DNA of 64,000 nucleotides from an uncultured Collinsella sp. (GTDB lineage: Bacteria > Actinomycetota > Coriobacteriia > Coriobacteriales > Coriobacteriaceae). The stretch covers positions 19,062 through 83,061 of the forward strand of contig URKM01000005.1 in the NCBI GenBank assembly GCA_900548365.1, given 5' to 3'. The notes beneath the pieces are model-generated. The model saw only the letters and a list, made by a program, of their open reading frames with translations. It was not told where the DNA came from and searched no databases. This document shows, one piece after another, positions 44,703-52,141 of the stretch. The translations under genes and the position numbers were made by a program. Each line of letters begins with the position of its first letter. Within the stretch, counting starts at the first letter, position 1.

Positions 44703-44750
44703 TTGGCCTATCAGCCGAATGCTTCTATGCTAGAATAGAACGCGTGTTCG
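44703..44750 (+). promoter_or_regulatory. Promoter and LexA/SOS box of the Lhr/BrxHI-like helicase
   Basis: TTGGCC, a 17-base spacer and TATGCT (44726-44731) are followed by AGAACGCGTGTTCG (44737-44750), which contains the perfect dyad GAAC-GCGT-GTTC over the expected start of transcription. This is a second SOS box in the module. Confidence 0.8.
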
Positions 44751-44770
44751 CTTTGAGAGAGGAGGGGCCT

Positions 44771-47161
44771 GTGGCGACGTTCGACCGCTATGCGCCGTTC
44801 ATCCAGGATTTCATCTACGGCAGCAGCTGGGAGAGCCTGCGGTCGATCCAGGTCGCCGCGGCCGAGGCGATCTTCGACACGGACGAGAACGTGCTGCTCA
44901 CCGCCAGCACCGCCTCGGGAAAGACCGAAGCCGCCTTCTTCCCCATCCTCACGGAATTCTGGCAGGACCCTCCCGCAAGCGTCGGGGCGATCTACATCGG
45001 ACCGCTCAAAGCGCTCATCAACGACCAGTTCATGCGCCTGAACGACCTCTGCGAGGAGGCCGGTATCGCGGTGTGGCACTGGCACGGGGACGTTTCCGCT
45101 TCTCATAAGGCGAAGATGCTGAAGCATCCGGGCGGCATCCTCCAGATAACGCCGGAATCGCTCGAGGCGCTCCTGCTGCACAAGCACGCCCTCGTGCCCC
45201 GCCTGTTCCACGACCTGCGCTACGTCGTTATCGACGAGGTCCACTCGCTCCTGCGCGGGGACCGGGGCGGCCAGGCGCTCTGCCTCATCGAGCGCCTCTC
45301 CCGTATGGCTGGCGTCAATCCGCGGCGCATCGGCCTTTCGGCAACCATAGGAGATCCGGAGCGCGCGGGCGCCTTCCTCTCCTCCGGAACGGGACGCGGA
45401 TGCATCATCCCCCGGTTCGAGGAGCCGCGGCGCGTCTGGCGCCTCTCGATGGAGCATTTCTATATCGAGGGTCCGCAGGCGAGCGAGCGGGCGCTGCAGA
45501 GCACCTCGAACGTCCAACAGGCGGACGTGCTCTCGGTCGAGCGCATCGACCGAGATGGCGCGCGCCGCCCGAACGACGGGAGGGAGCTGCCTCCCTCGCC
45601 GGGTCCCATGGGAGACGTCACGGTCCTCGACGCCGAGGAGCATGCGCTGCTCGCCCCCACCGACGTGGCCCCGCAGCACGCCGATCCGGGCATCGGCTAC
45701 ATCTTCGAGCGCACGCGCGGGCGCAAATGCCTGGTGTTCGTGAACTCGCGCGAGGAAGCCGAGGCGGTGTGCTCGGTCCTGCGAAGCTATTGCGAGGCGC
45801 GCCACGAGCCCGACCACTTCCTCATCCACCACGGCAACCTCTCGGCGAGCTACCGGGAGACGGCCGAGGGCATCATGCGCGACGAGGAGCAGACCCAGAC
45901 CACCGTGACCACGGCGACGCTCGAACTCGGCATCGACATCGGCAGGCTCGAGCGGGCCTTCCAGATCGATGCGCCCTTCACCGTGTCGAGCTTCCTGCAG
46001 CGCATGGGGCGCACCGGCCGGCGCGATGAGCCGCCCGAGATGCACTTCGTCATGCGCGAGGAACAACCCGAGCCGCGAACCATGATGCCCGAATCGGTTC
46101 CCTGGAAACTCATCCAGGGTATCGCCCTGGTCCAACTCTACCGCGAGGAGAAATGGGTCGAGCCGCCCGCGCTCGACCGCCTCCCCTACAGCCTGCTCTA
46201 CCACCAGGTGATGTCGACGCTCGCCTCATGCGGGGAGCTGTCGCCCGCAGAGCTCGCGCAACGCGTGCTCACCTTAAGCTACTTCCACCGCGTATCGGCA
46301 GACGACCTGCGAGCCCTTCTTCGCCATCTGCTTGAGACCGAGCATATCGAGCAGACCGAGACCGGCGGCCTCATCGTAGGGCTCGCCGGCGAGCGCGTCA
46401 CCAACTCCTTCAAGTTCTACGCCGTCTTCCAGGAAAACGAGGAGTTCACCGTGCGCTGCGAATCTGCAGAGCTCGGCACCATCGTCAACCCCCCGCCGGC
46501 GGGCGAGCGCATCGCCATCGCGGGCCACTGCTGGCTGGTGGAAGAGGTCGACTGGAAGCGGCATCTCGTTTTCTGCACCCAGGTGAAGGGGCGCGTCCCC
46601 GCCTATTTCGGAGACTGCGCGGGCGATATCCACACCCATGTGCTGGAGCGCATGAAACGGGTTCTCGAGGAGCATCAGGCGTATCCGTACCTGCTGGGCA
46701 ACGCACGCGCGCGGCTCGCCCAGGCGCGCCACGTTGCCGAAAACGCCGGCGTCACCGGAGCCGCGGCTCGACCGCTCATCAACCTGGGAGGAGAGACCTG
46801 GGCCCTCTTCCCCTGGCTGGGTAGCTACGCCTTTCTCGCTCTGGAGCGCCTTCTCAAAATCAAGTGCGCGGGCGAGCTCGGACTCAAGAAGCTCGACCCG
46901 TCCCGCCCCTATTTCATGATGCTGCACATGAAGGCAGACGAGCAGACGTTCTACGAAGTCGTCGCCGCCGGAGCCGAAGCGGATTTCGAACCGATCGAGC
47001 TCGTGTACCCCGGCGAGGTCCCGTACTTCGACAAATACGACGAGATGCTCCCCGCCGAGCTGGTGCGCAAAGGATTTGCGGAAGGCGTGCTGGATATCGA
47101 GGGCATGCGCGAGCGCGTGCTGGGATGGCGAGCGACCTATGCGTCTCCTATCTGGAGCTAG
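44771..47161 (+). CDS. Lhr-like SF2 helicase (BrxHI type)
   Basis: A 796-aa DEAD/DEAH helicase. Walker A TASTASGKTEAAF near residue 46, VIDEVHSLLRGDRGGQ near 153, GLSATIGD near 187, VFVNSREEAE near 318 and QRMGRTGRRDEPPE near 408 show the two RecA domains. Lhr-type winged-helix and C-terminal domains follow. It resembles BrxHI and other Lhr-like helicases found with TerB_N proteins and BrxD-type ATPases. The start is GTG at 44771, just after AGGAGGGG; no ATG is suitable. The LexA box lies 20 bases upstream of the GTG. Confidence 0.88.
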   Translation: MATFDRYAPFIQDFIYGSSWESLRSIQVAAAEAIFDTDENVLLTASTASGKTEAAFFPILTEFWQDPPASVGAIYIGPLKALINDQFMRLNDLCEEAGIAVWHWHGDVSASHKAKMLKHPGGILQITPESLEALLLHKHALVPRLFHDLRYVVIDEVHSLLRGDRGGQALCLIERLSRMAGVNPRRIGLSATIGDPERAGAFLSSGTGRGCIIPRFEEPRRVWRLSMEHFYIEGPQASERALQSTSNVQQADVLSVERIDRDGARRPNDGRELPPSPGPMGDVTVLDAEEHALLAPTDVAPQHADPGIGYIFERTRGRKCLVFVNSREEAEAVCSVLRSYCEARHEPDHFLIHHGNLSASYRETAEGIMRDEEQTQTTVTTATLELGIDIGRLERAFQIDAPFTVSSFLQRMGRTGRRDEPPEMHFVMREEQPEPRTMMPESVPWKLIQGIALVQLYREEKWVEPPALDRLPYSLLYHQVMSTLASCGELSPAELAQRVLTLSYFHRVSADDLRALLRHLLETEHIEQTETGGLIVGLAGERVTNSFKFYAVFQENEEFTVRCESAELGTIVNPPPAGERIAIAGHCWLVEEVDWKRHLVFCTQVKGRVPAYFGDCAGDIHTHVLERMKRVLEEHQAYPYLLGNARARLAQARHVAENAGVTGAAARPLINLGGETWALFPWLGSYAFLALERLLKIKCAGELGLKKLDPSRPYFMMLHMKADEQTFYEVVAAGAEADFEPIELVYPGEVPYFDKYDEMLPAELVRKGFAEGVLDIEGMRERVLGWRATYASPIWS

Positions 47162-47182
47162 CGAGCGCGCTCACTTCCAGAA

Positions 47183-47211
47183 CCCGCCCCGCATCCGCGA
47201 CGCGGGGCGGG
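47183..47211 (+). terminator. GC-rich hairpin after the helicase gene
   Basis: CCCGCCCCGC pairs with GCGGGGCGGG across a 9-nt loop in the convergent gap after the helicase. There is no T-run, so termination is only likely. Confidence 0.45.
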
Positions 47212-47233
47212 GCGGGGTCCTCGCAGCGCCCGG

Positions 47234-48184
47234 TCAATCCCTCATCGGCGAACCGAGGAAATCGGCGTCGAAGGGAATGGCGTCGGCAAACTCGACATCG
47301 GCGTCCGTCGCGATGACGAGGTAGTTGTCCTCGCCGCCGAACTCCTCATCGGCACACGGGAGGATGTGGACGCGGCGGAACACGAGCGAGAGCGTCGCCG
47401 CTACGTCCCGTAGGAACGAAAGGTCCGACCCGCCGCCGCGCGAGACCACGTTGGCAAGGTAAAGCCCGCCGGGAACGAGACGACGGCGCACCGCCGCCAT
47501 GGCCTCGTACGTCGCCAGGGCCCGCACGGGCTCGCTCCCATGGAAGCAGTCGTTCACGATGGCGTCATATCGCTCGAAACCGCGCGAGCGCGCAAGAGGC
47601 GCAGCCGCGTCGCGCGCTTCCGGCAGGCTGACCTCGAAATCATCGTCGGCTCCCTCGATGAACGAACGGGCGTCGGCGATGAAGACGCGCAGCCGGTTGC
47701 GCGTGCACTCGGACGAGGAGGCGAGGCGCTCCTCGAGCTCGTCGAGGAAGAACCAGCGCCGCGCCGCATCGACGACAGCGGGGTCGATCTCGACGACATC
47801 CAGCGAGATGCCGGACCTCGAGGAAAGAAGGTGCTTGGGATAGGCGAAGCCGCCGCCTCCGAGCATGAGGACCTCGGTCACGCCGTGCCCGAACGTCGAA
47901 GCGAGGGGCGTCTCCGATTCGAACATGGCGTCGAAGCCGCGATAGTACTCGAAAACCGGTTCGAACCGGCGCTCGTCGAGATAGGTGGCCGACTGGAACA
48001 CGCCGCCGGCGCGCAGGACACGCACGTTCTCCTCGGCCGTGTACACCGTGGCGAAGCCCGCCGTCGTTCGCACGAGATGGGCGTCACGCCGACGCGCCCA
48101 GGCGCAAGCCGCCGCACCCGCCACCGCCGCGCCCACCGCTGCCGCGGTGATGAAGGCCGGGCGCGCCCCATTCCCACGACCCAT
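47234..48184 (-). CDS. Spermidine-synthase-like methyltransferase-fold protein, membrane-anchored
   Basis: A 316-aa protein. A hydrophobic N-terminal segment (about residues 10-28, AFITAAAVGAAVAGAAACAW) predicts a membrane anchor. The SpeE-like domain has EVLMLGGGGFAYPKHLL near 105, the acidic LDVVEIDPAVVDAAR near 128, and FIADARSFIE near 167. The catalytic DCFHG region (IVNDCFHG near 212) keeps the acid. Many SpeE-fold proteins in this class are not known to make spermidine, and no polyamine genes are nearby. ATG at 48184 is 7 bases after the elp3 stop, so they form an operon. Confidence 0.78.
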   Translation of the reverse strand: MGRGNGARPAFITAAAVGAAVAGAAACAWARRRDAHLVRTTAGFATVYTAEENVRVLRAGGVFQSATYLDERRFEPVFEYYRGFDAMFESETPLASTFGHGVTEVLMLGGGGFAYPKHLLSSRSGISLDVVEIDPAVVDAARRWFFLDELEERLASSSECTRNRLRVFIADARSFIEGADDDFEVSLPEARDAAAPLARSRGFERYDAIVNDCFHGSEPVRALATYEAMAAVRRRLVPGGLYLANVVSRGGGSDLSFLRDVAATLSLVFRRVHILPCADEEFGGEDNYLVIATDADVEFADAIPFDADFLGSPMRD

Positions 48185-48190
48185 AGACGC

Positions 48191-50116
48191 TCACCGATTC
48201 CCTTCCATCGCATCCAGCAGAACCCGCTGCTGGTACAGCCCGCGGTCGACGAATCCCAGGCTGCGGTAGTACTCGCGCGTGCCCACCGCGCTGATCACGT
48301 TGACCCGCGCATAGCCGGCCTCGGCGGCGAGCGCGCAGGCCCGCTCCACCAGCTGCCTGCCCAAGCCCGTGTGCTGCGCGGCGTCTCCGGACTCGCCCAG
48401 ACGCGCTACGGCGCCGTACACGTGCACCTCGCGAATCATGGCCTCTCCGGGCTTTACGGGCAGCTCGTCCGCATGGTCGCGCACGTACGCGGGATGAGGC
48501 AACGACAGGCGCAGGAAGCCGGCGATGCGCCCGGCGCCATCGACCCACTGCAGGAATCGCTCGCTCGTGTTGGAGGTCTCATACGGCACCGCCTCGAGCC
48601 GCAGGCTATCGCGGTCCAACCGGTCCGTGCCCACCTCGCGGAAGCGGATCTCGCGCACGCGGCCGCCGCGCGGCAGGCGCTGCTCGACGAGCTGGCGCAG
48701 GTTCGGCTTCTTGTTGCCCGCCTTGATGTCGTTGGACGAGAAATCGCGGATCATCCGCGAGATGCGGCAGAAATCCGGCGTCGCCAGCACGTCGCTCGCC
48801 AGCACGTCCATGAGCACGTCCTCGGGATACGGCTCCCAGGCGCCCTCGTCATAGCGGCGGCACAGGCGCGCCCCCTCGATCAGGGCGCACGGATAGAGCT
48901 TGATCTCATCGGGCTGGAAGGGAGCCTCGGCGACCAGGCGTGCGTAGTCGCGCTTATCGCCATCCGGCGTGGCGCCGAGCAGGTTCACCATCGCGTGCGC
49001 GTGGATCTTGAAGCCGAAGGCGCGCAGCAACTCGAAGGCGCGCGCGATCGCCGCCACGCGGATGCCGCGGTCGTTCATATCGAGGATGCGCTGGTCAAGG
49101 CTCTGAATGCCCATCTGGATCTTGGTGGCGCCGAGCCTCCTGATCAACGTGAGCGCCTCCGGCGTCACGGCATCGGGGCGCGTCTCGATAACCAGGCCGA
49201 CGACGCGATGGCGGGCGGTCTCGTTGGCACGCTGCTGGACCTCGAGCTCCTCGAACGTCGCGCGCTGCATCTCGGCGGCGGCCGCCCACGCACCGCTCTC
49301 CCCGTACAGGGCGTGGTGGGCGCGGTTGTACGTCAAGACGCCGGCGTCGATTTCATCCTGGACCACCGCCGCCTCGGCGGCGAACCCCGCCTCGTCGCAA
49401 GGAAACCCGTGCTCCCCGTAGAACGCCCTGCGCGCCGCGACGCGCGGCGGCAGCCCGGCGACGTCTGCGGACCCCGTGGGCGGCGCGTCGCGGGCGCCTT
49501 CGCCCAGAGCATCCCATCCCGCGAGCAGGGGATTCGACGAGACGTCGGCGATCGCGGAGTCGTTCAGCGCCCGGAAGAGCTCCGTGACGAACCACACCTG
49601 GTAATCGCGCGGATAGTCGCTCCACGTACCGCCCAAGATGATGAGCTCGACCTTGTCGATGGCATGCCCCATCTGCGACAACGCGGTCAGGCGCGCGGAC
49701 ACCTGCAGGTAGGGGTCGAACCAGTTCTGCTCGGCGCGCTCGCACGCGGGCTCGCCGTGCAGGTAGCTCTTGGGCATCCGGATGTCGTTGGGGCAATAAA
49801 GGCAGTCGCTCGAGCACGGCCAGGGCTTGGTGATGACGGTGATCGTCGCGACCCCCGAAGCGGTCCGACGGGGCTTCATACGCAAGGAGCGCAGCAGCCG
49901 TTCCTCGAGGTCGGGCGTAACCCCCCATGATTCCCATCGCTCGGGGTCGTCGCGCTTCACGGCCTGGTAGAAGGGCAGCAGCCTGCGCTTGGCGAAGGCG
50001 CGCTTGTCGCCGCCGGCCTCGCGGGCGCGGGCGTTGATGAGCTTGTCCAGGCGACGGTCGTCTACCACGAGGCCGCCGCGCAGGTCATCGAGTATGTTCA
50101 AGATAATCTGTTCCAT
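48191..50116 (-). CDS. elp3: Elp3-family radical SAM/acetyltransferase tRNA-modifying enzyme
   Basis: A 641-aa homologue of Elp3, which in eukaryotes adds carboxymethyl to uridine 34 of tRNA. The radical SAM cluster motif CSSDCLYCPND lies near residue 100. LGGTWSDYP near 160 and GLVIETRPD near 310 are family motifs. The C-terminal GNAT domain has GLGRQLVERACALA and REYYRSLGF. ATG at 50116 has no ribosome binding site. TACAAT lies only 8 bases upstream, suggesting a leaderless mRNA. The Trm9-like gene is divergent, across 239 bases. Confidence 0.92.
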   Translation of the reverse strand: MEQIILNILDDLRGGLVVDDRRLDKLINARAREAGGDKRAFAKRRLLPFYQAVKRDDPERWESWGVTPDLEERLLRSLRMKPRRTASGVATITVITKPWPCSSDCLYCPNDIRMPKSYLHGEPACERAEQNWFDPYLQVSARLTALSQMGHAIDKVELIILGGTWSDYPRDYQVWFVTELFRALNDSAIADVSSNPLLAGWDALGEGARDAPPTGSADVAGLPPRVAARRAFYGEHGFPCDEAGFAAEAAVVQDEIDAGVLTYNRAHHALYGESGAWAAAAEMQRATFEELEVQQRANETARHRVVGLVIETRPDAVTPEALTLIRRLGATKIQMGIQSLDQRILDMNDRGIRVAAIARAFELLRAFGFKIHAHAMVNLLGATPDGDKRDYARLVAEAPFQPDEIKLYPCALIEGARLCRRYDEGAWEPYPEDVLMDVLASDVLATPDFCRISRMIRDFSSNDIKAGNKKPNLRQLVEQRLPRGGRVREIRFREVGTDRLDRDSLRLEAVPYETSNTSERFLQWVDGAGRIAGFLRLSLPHPAYVRDHADELPVKPGEAMIREVHVYGAVARLGESGDAAQHTGLGRQLVERACALAAEAGYARVNVISAVGTREYYRSLGFVDRGLYQQRVLLDAMEGNR

Positions 50117-50130
50117 GACACGAGATTGTA
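50117..50130 (-). promoter_or_regulatory. Candidate -10 box giving a leaderless elp3 transcript
   Basis: The minus strand reads GCGGTACAATCTCGTGTCATG. TACAAT (50125-50130) would place the start of transcription at or next to the A of the ATG. No purine-rich binding site exists before the ATG. Confidence 0.5.
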
Positions 50131-50355
50131 CCGCAGGCGATCGCGCCGCGGCCCCGCAGGGCGTCGCTCGCGCCCGCGGCGCTGCAGGCGCGCGGGCGAA
50201 TCCCCTGCGCGACGGCGCTCTTTTCCCGTAATCCGCGGAACCTCGAGAGGGCGGGGCCGCGCGATGCGCCACAATGGGGCGCGACGCCATCTTCCGCGCG
50301 CCGAAGCGCGGCGAACCCGCACGCGACCCCATCGAACGCATTTCCGGAGACAGCC

Positions 50356-51144
50356 ATGGACGACAGCACGGCGCGCGAGCTCATCGCGCTCAACACCAGG
50401 TTCTATGCCGAGCACGCGGCATCGTTCTCGGCGACCCGCTCCGCCCCGTGGGAGGGATGGTGCCGCGTGGCCGACCGCGCGGCGCGGGCGCTCCCCCCAT
50501 CCGATCGCGAGCTGCGCGTCCTCGACCTCGCCTGCGGAAACCTGCGCTTCGAACGCTTCATCGAAGCGGATGCCGTCCGCCCCGCCCGTATCGACGCCGT
50601 GGACAACTGCGACGACCTCGGACGAGGGGCGCTCCTTCCCGGCGTGCGCTACCACAGCATCGACATCCTGGAGGCGCTCATCGCTGGCGACGGCGCGGGG
50701 ACGGATCCCTTCCCGCAGCTCGCGGGCGCGAGATACGACCTGTGCGCCTGCTTCGGCTTCATGCACCACGTCCCCGGCGCGCGCCTGCGCGAGCTCGTGC
50801 TCGAGCAGCTGGTGGAGCGCGCGCGGCCGCGCGGCCACATCGCCGTCTCGTTCTGGCAGTTCATGGATGACGACCGGCTCGCCCGCAAGGCCGCGGCCTC
50901 GCTCGAGGCGACGCGGACCGCACCGCCCTGGGACGGCTTCGACCCGAACGACCTGGAGCGGGGCGACCACCTGCTCGGATGGCAGAGAGATGCGGACGCC
51001 TACCGCTATTGCCACCACTTCGATGAAGCCGAGATCGACAGGCTCGCGTGCGGGGTCGCCGACCGCGCGGTCGAGGTCGATCGATTCTCGGCAGACGGCG
51101 CATCGCACGCGCTCAACCGCTATCTGATCTTGCAGAAGCGCTAG
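50356..51144 (+). CDS. Class I SAM methyltransferase, Trm9/ALKBH8-like
   Basis: A 262-aa methyltransferase. The N-terminal FYAEHAASFSATRSAPWEGW near residue 16 resembles the FS.TR..PW block of Trm9. The SAM motif is LRVLDLACGNLRFERF near 53, followed by DAVDNCD, the FGFMHHVPG region near 135, HIAVSFWQF near 168, RYCHHFDEAEI near 218 and the terminal LILQKR. Trm9 methylates cm5U to mcm5U in tRNA downstream of Elp3. With a divergent elp3 next door, a wobble-uridine role is a reasoned inference. ATG at 50356 follows CGGAG. Confidence 0.75.
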   Translation: MDDSTARELIALNTRFYAEHAASFSATRSAPWEGWCRVADRAARALPPSDRELRVLDLACGNLRFERFIEADAVRPARIDAVDNCDDLGRGALLPGVRYHSIDILEALIAGDGAGTDPFPQLAGARYDLCACFGFMHHVPGARLRELVLEQLVERARPRGHIAVSFWQFMDDDRLARKAAASLEATRTAPPWDGFDPNDLERGDHLLGWQRDADAYRYCHHFDEAEIDRLACGVADRAVEVDRFSADGASHALNRYLILQKR

Positions 51145-51246
51145 CCGGCCGCCGCAACCACCGCACGGACTGCACAACTCGCGCGCCCATCCCCGCTATC
51201 ATGGAACATCGCAAGATTACCTACGCATGCAGGGAGAAACACGCGC

Positions 51247-52137
51247 ATGGGCTCAACACGGGCAAGAACACCGAAGAACTTCGTGCTGGACGAGCGCCTC
51301 GAGCGCTATCGCGACGCCATCGAGTACGAGCCCGCGCGATGGGCCGGCCGCTGGACGCAGGCCGCCGCGCCCTCGATCGGAGCCGCGAACGGCAGCGCCC
51401 CCGCTTTCCGCGAGGTCCGGCTCGACCTGGGCTGCGGCAAGGGCAGCTACCTGGTCGCGGCCGCGCAGGCAGAACCCGACGTCCTGTTCATCGGCATCGA
51501 CATGCAGCCCGTCTGCATCGCCTACGCCGCCCAGCGCGTCTGCGAGGCCGGCATCAAGAACGCGCTGCTCGTCCCCGGTAACGGCGAGAAGCTCGCGCAC
51601 ATGTTCGCCCCCGGCGAGCTCGCGTCGCTCACGCTCAACTTCCCCACCCCGCATCCGCGCAAGCGCGAGGCGGCCGAGCGCCTCACCACGCTGGACAACC
51701 TGCTCGGCTACCGCCCCCTGCTCGCCGAGGGAGGCACCATCGTGCTGCGCACCGACAGCGAGCCGCTCTTCGACTACTCGCTGCCGCAGTTCGAGGCCGC
51801 CGGCTTCACCGTGCGCTGGACCAGCCACGATGTTCGCGCCGACCACCCGTCCATCCCCATGAGCGAATACGAGGAGCGCCTGGTGGAAGAGGGCGCGACC
51901 GTCCACGGCATCTGCGGCGCGCTGGGCTGCGAACCCGCTCCCGAGCAACTCGAAGCCGGCCGCGAGCGCATGCTCGACAGCCTCTACGACTACATCCCCG
52001 ACGACCTCTACGAGGGCGCCTATATCCCCCACGGCATGAACTTCGCCATCCAGGCGTTCCGCAACCGCCGCCGCAACCAGGCGCTGCGCGCGCAGCATGC
52101 CGCGTCCCCATCCACCGAGCCCCACGCAGAAGGGTGA
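51247..52137 (+). CDS. trmB: tRNA (guanine-N7)-methyltransferase family
   Basis: Methylates G46 of tRNA to m7G. The 296-aa protein has the SAM motif RLDLGCGKGSYLVAAA near residue 58, FIGIDMQPVCI near 80, and the TrmB signature LNFPTPHPRKREAAERLT near 128 (INFPDPWPK.RH type). The C-terminus is longer than in most TrmB proteins (about 220 aa), with extra residues from about 210 that end in an Arg/Gln-rich tail. ATG at 51247 has AGGGAG at a rather long distance. It is transcribed with the Trm9-like gene and the helicase that starts 5 bases after its stop. Confidence 0.82.
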   Translation: MGSTRARTPKNFVLDERLERYRDAIEYEPARWAGRWTQAAAPSIGAANGSAPAFREVRLDLGCGKGSYLVAAAQAEPDVLFIGIDMQPVCIAYAAQRVCEAGIKNALLVPGNGEKLAHMFAPGELASLTLNFPTPHPRKREAAERLTTLDNLLGYRPLLAEGGTIVLRTDSEPLFDYSLPQFEAAGFTVRWTSHDVRADHPSIPMSEYEERLVEEGATVHGICGALGCEPAPEQLEAGRERMLDSLYDYIPDDLYEGAYIPHGMNFAIQAFRNRRRNQALRAQHAASPSTEPHAEG

Positions 52138-52141
52138 TCCC

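Noticed and set aside
44087..44770. N-terminal extension of the helicase frame into the hydrogenase region
   Set aside because: The extension runs antisense through the hydrogenase gene and through the promoter and LexA box; the GTG at 44771 has a strong ribosome binding site.
39650..47161. A full BREX system
   Set aside because: No PglZ, PglX methylase, BrxC or Lon-like gene is present; only BrxD-like and BrxHI-like proteins with a TerB_N protein occur.
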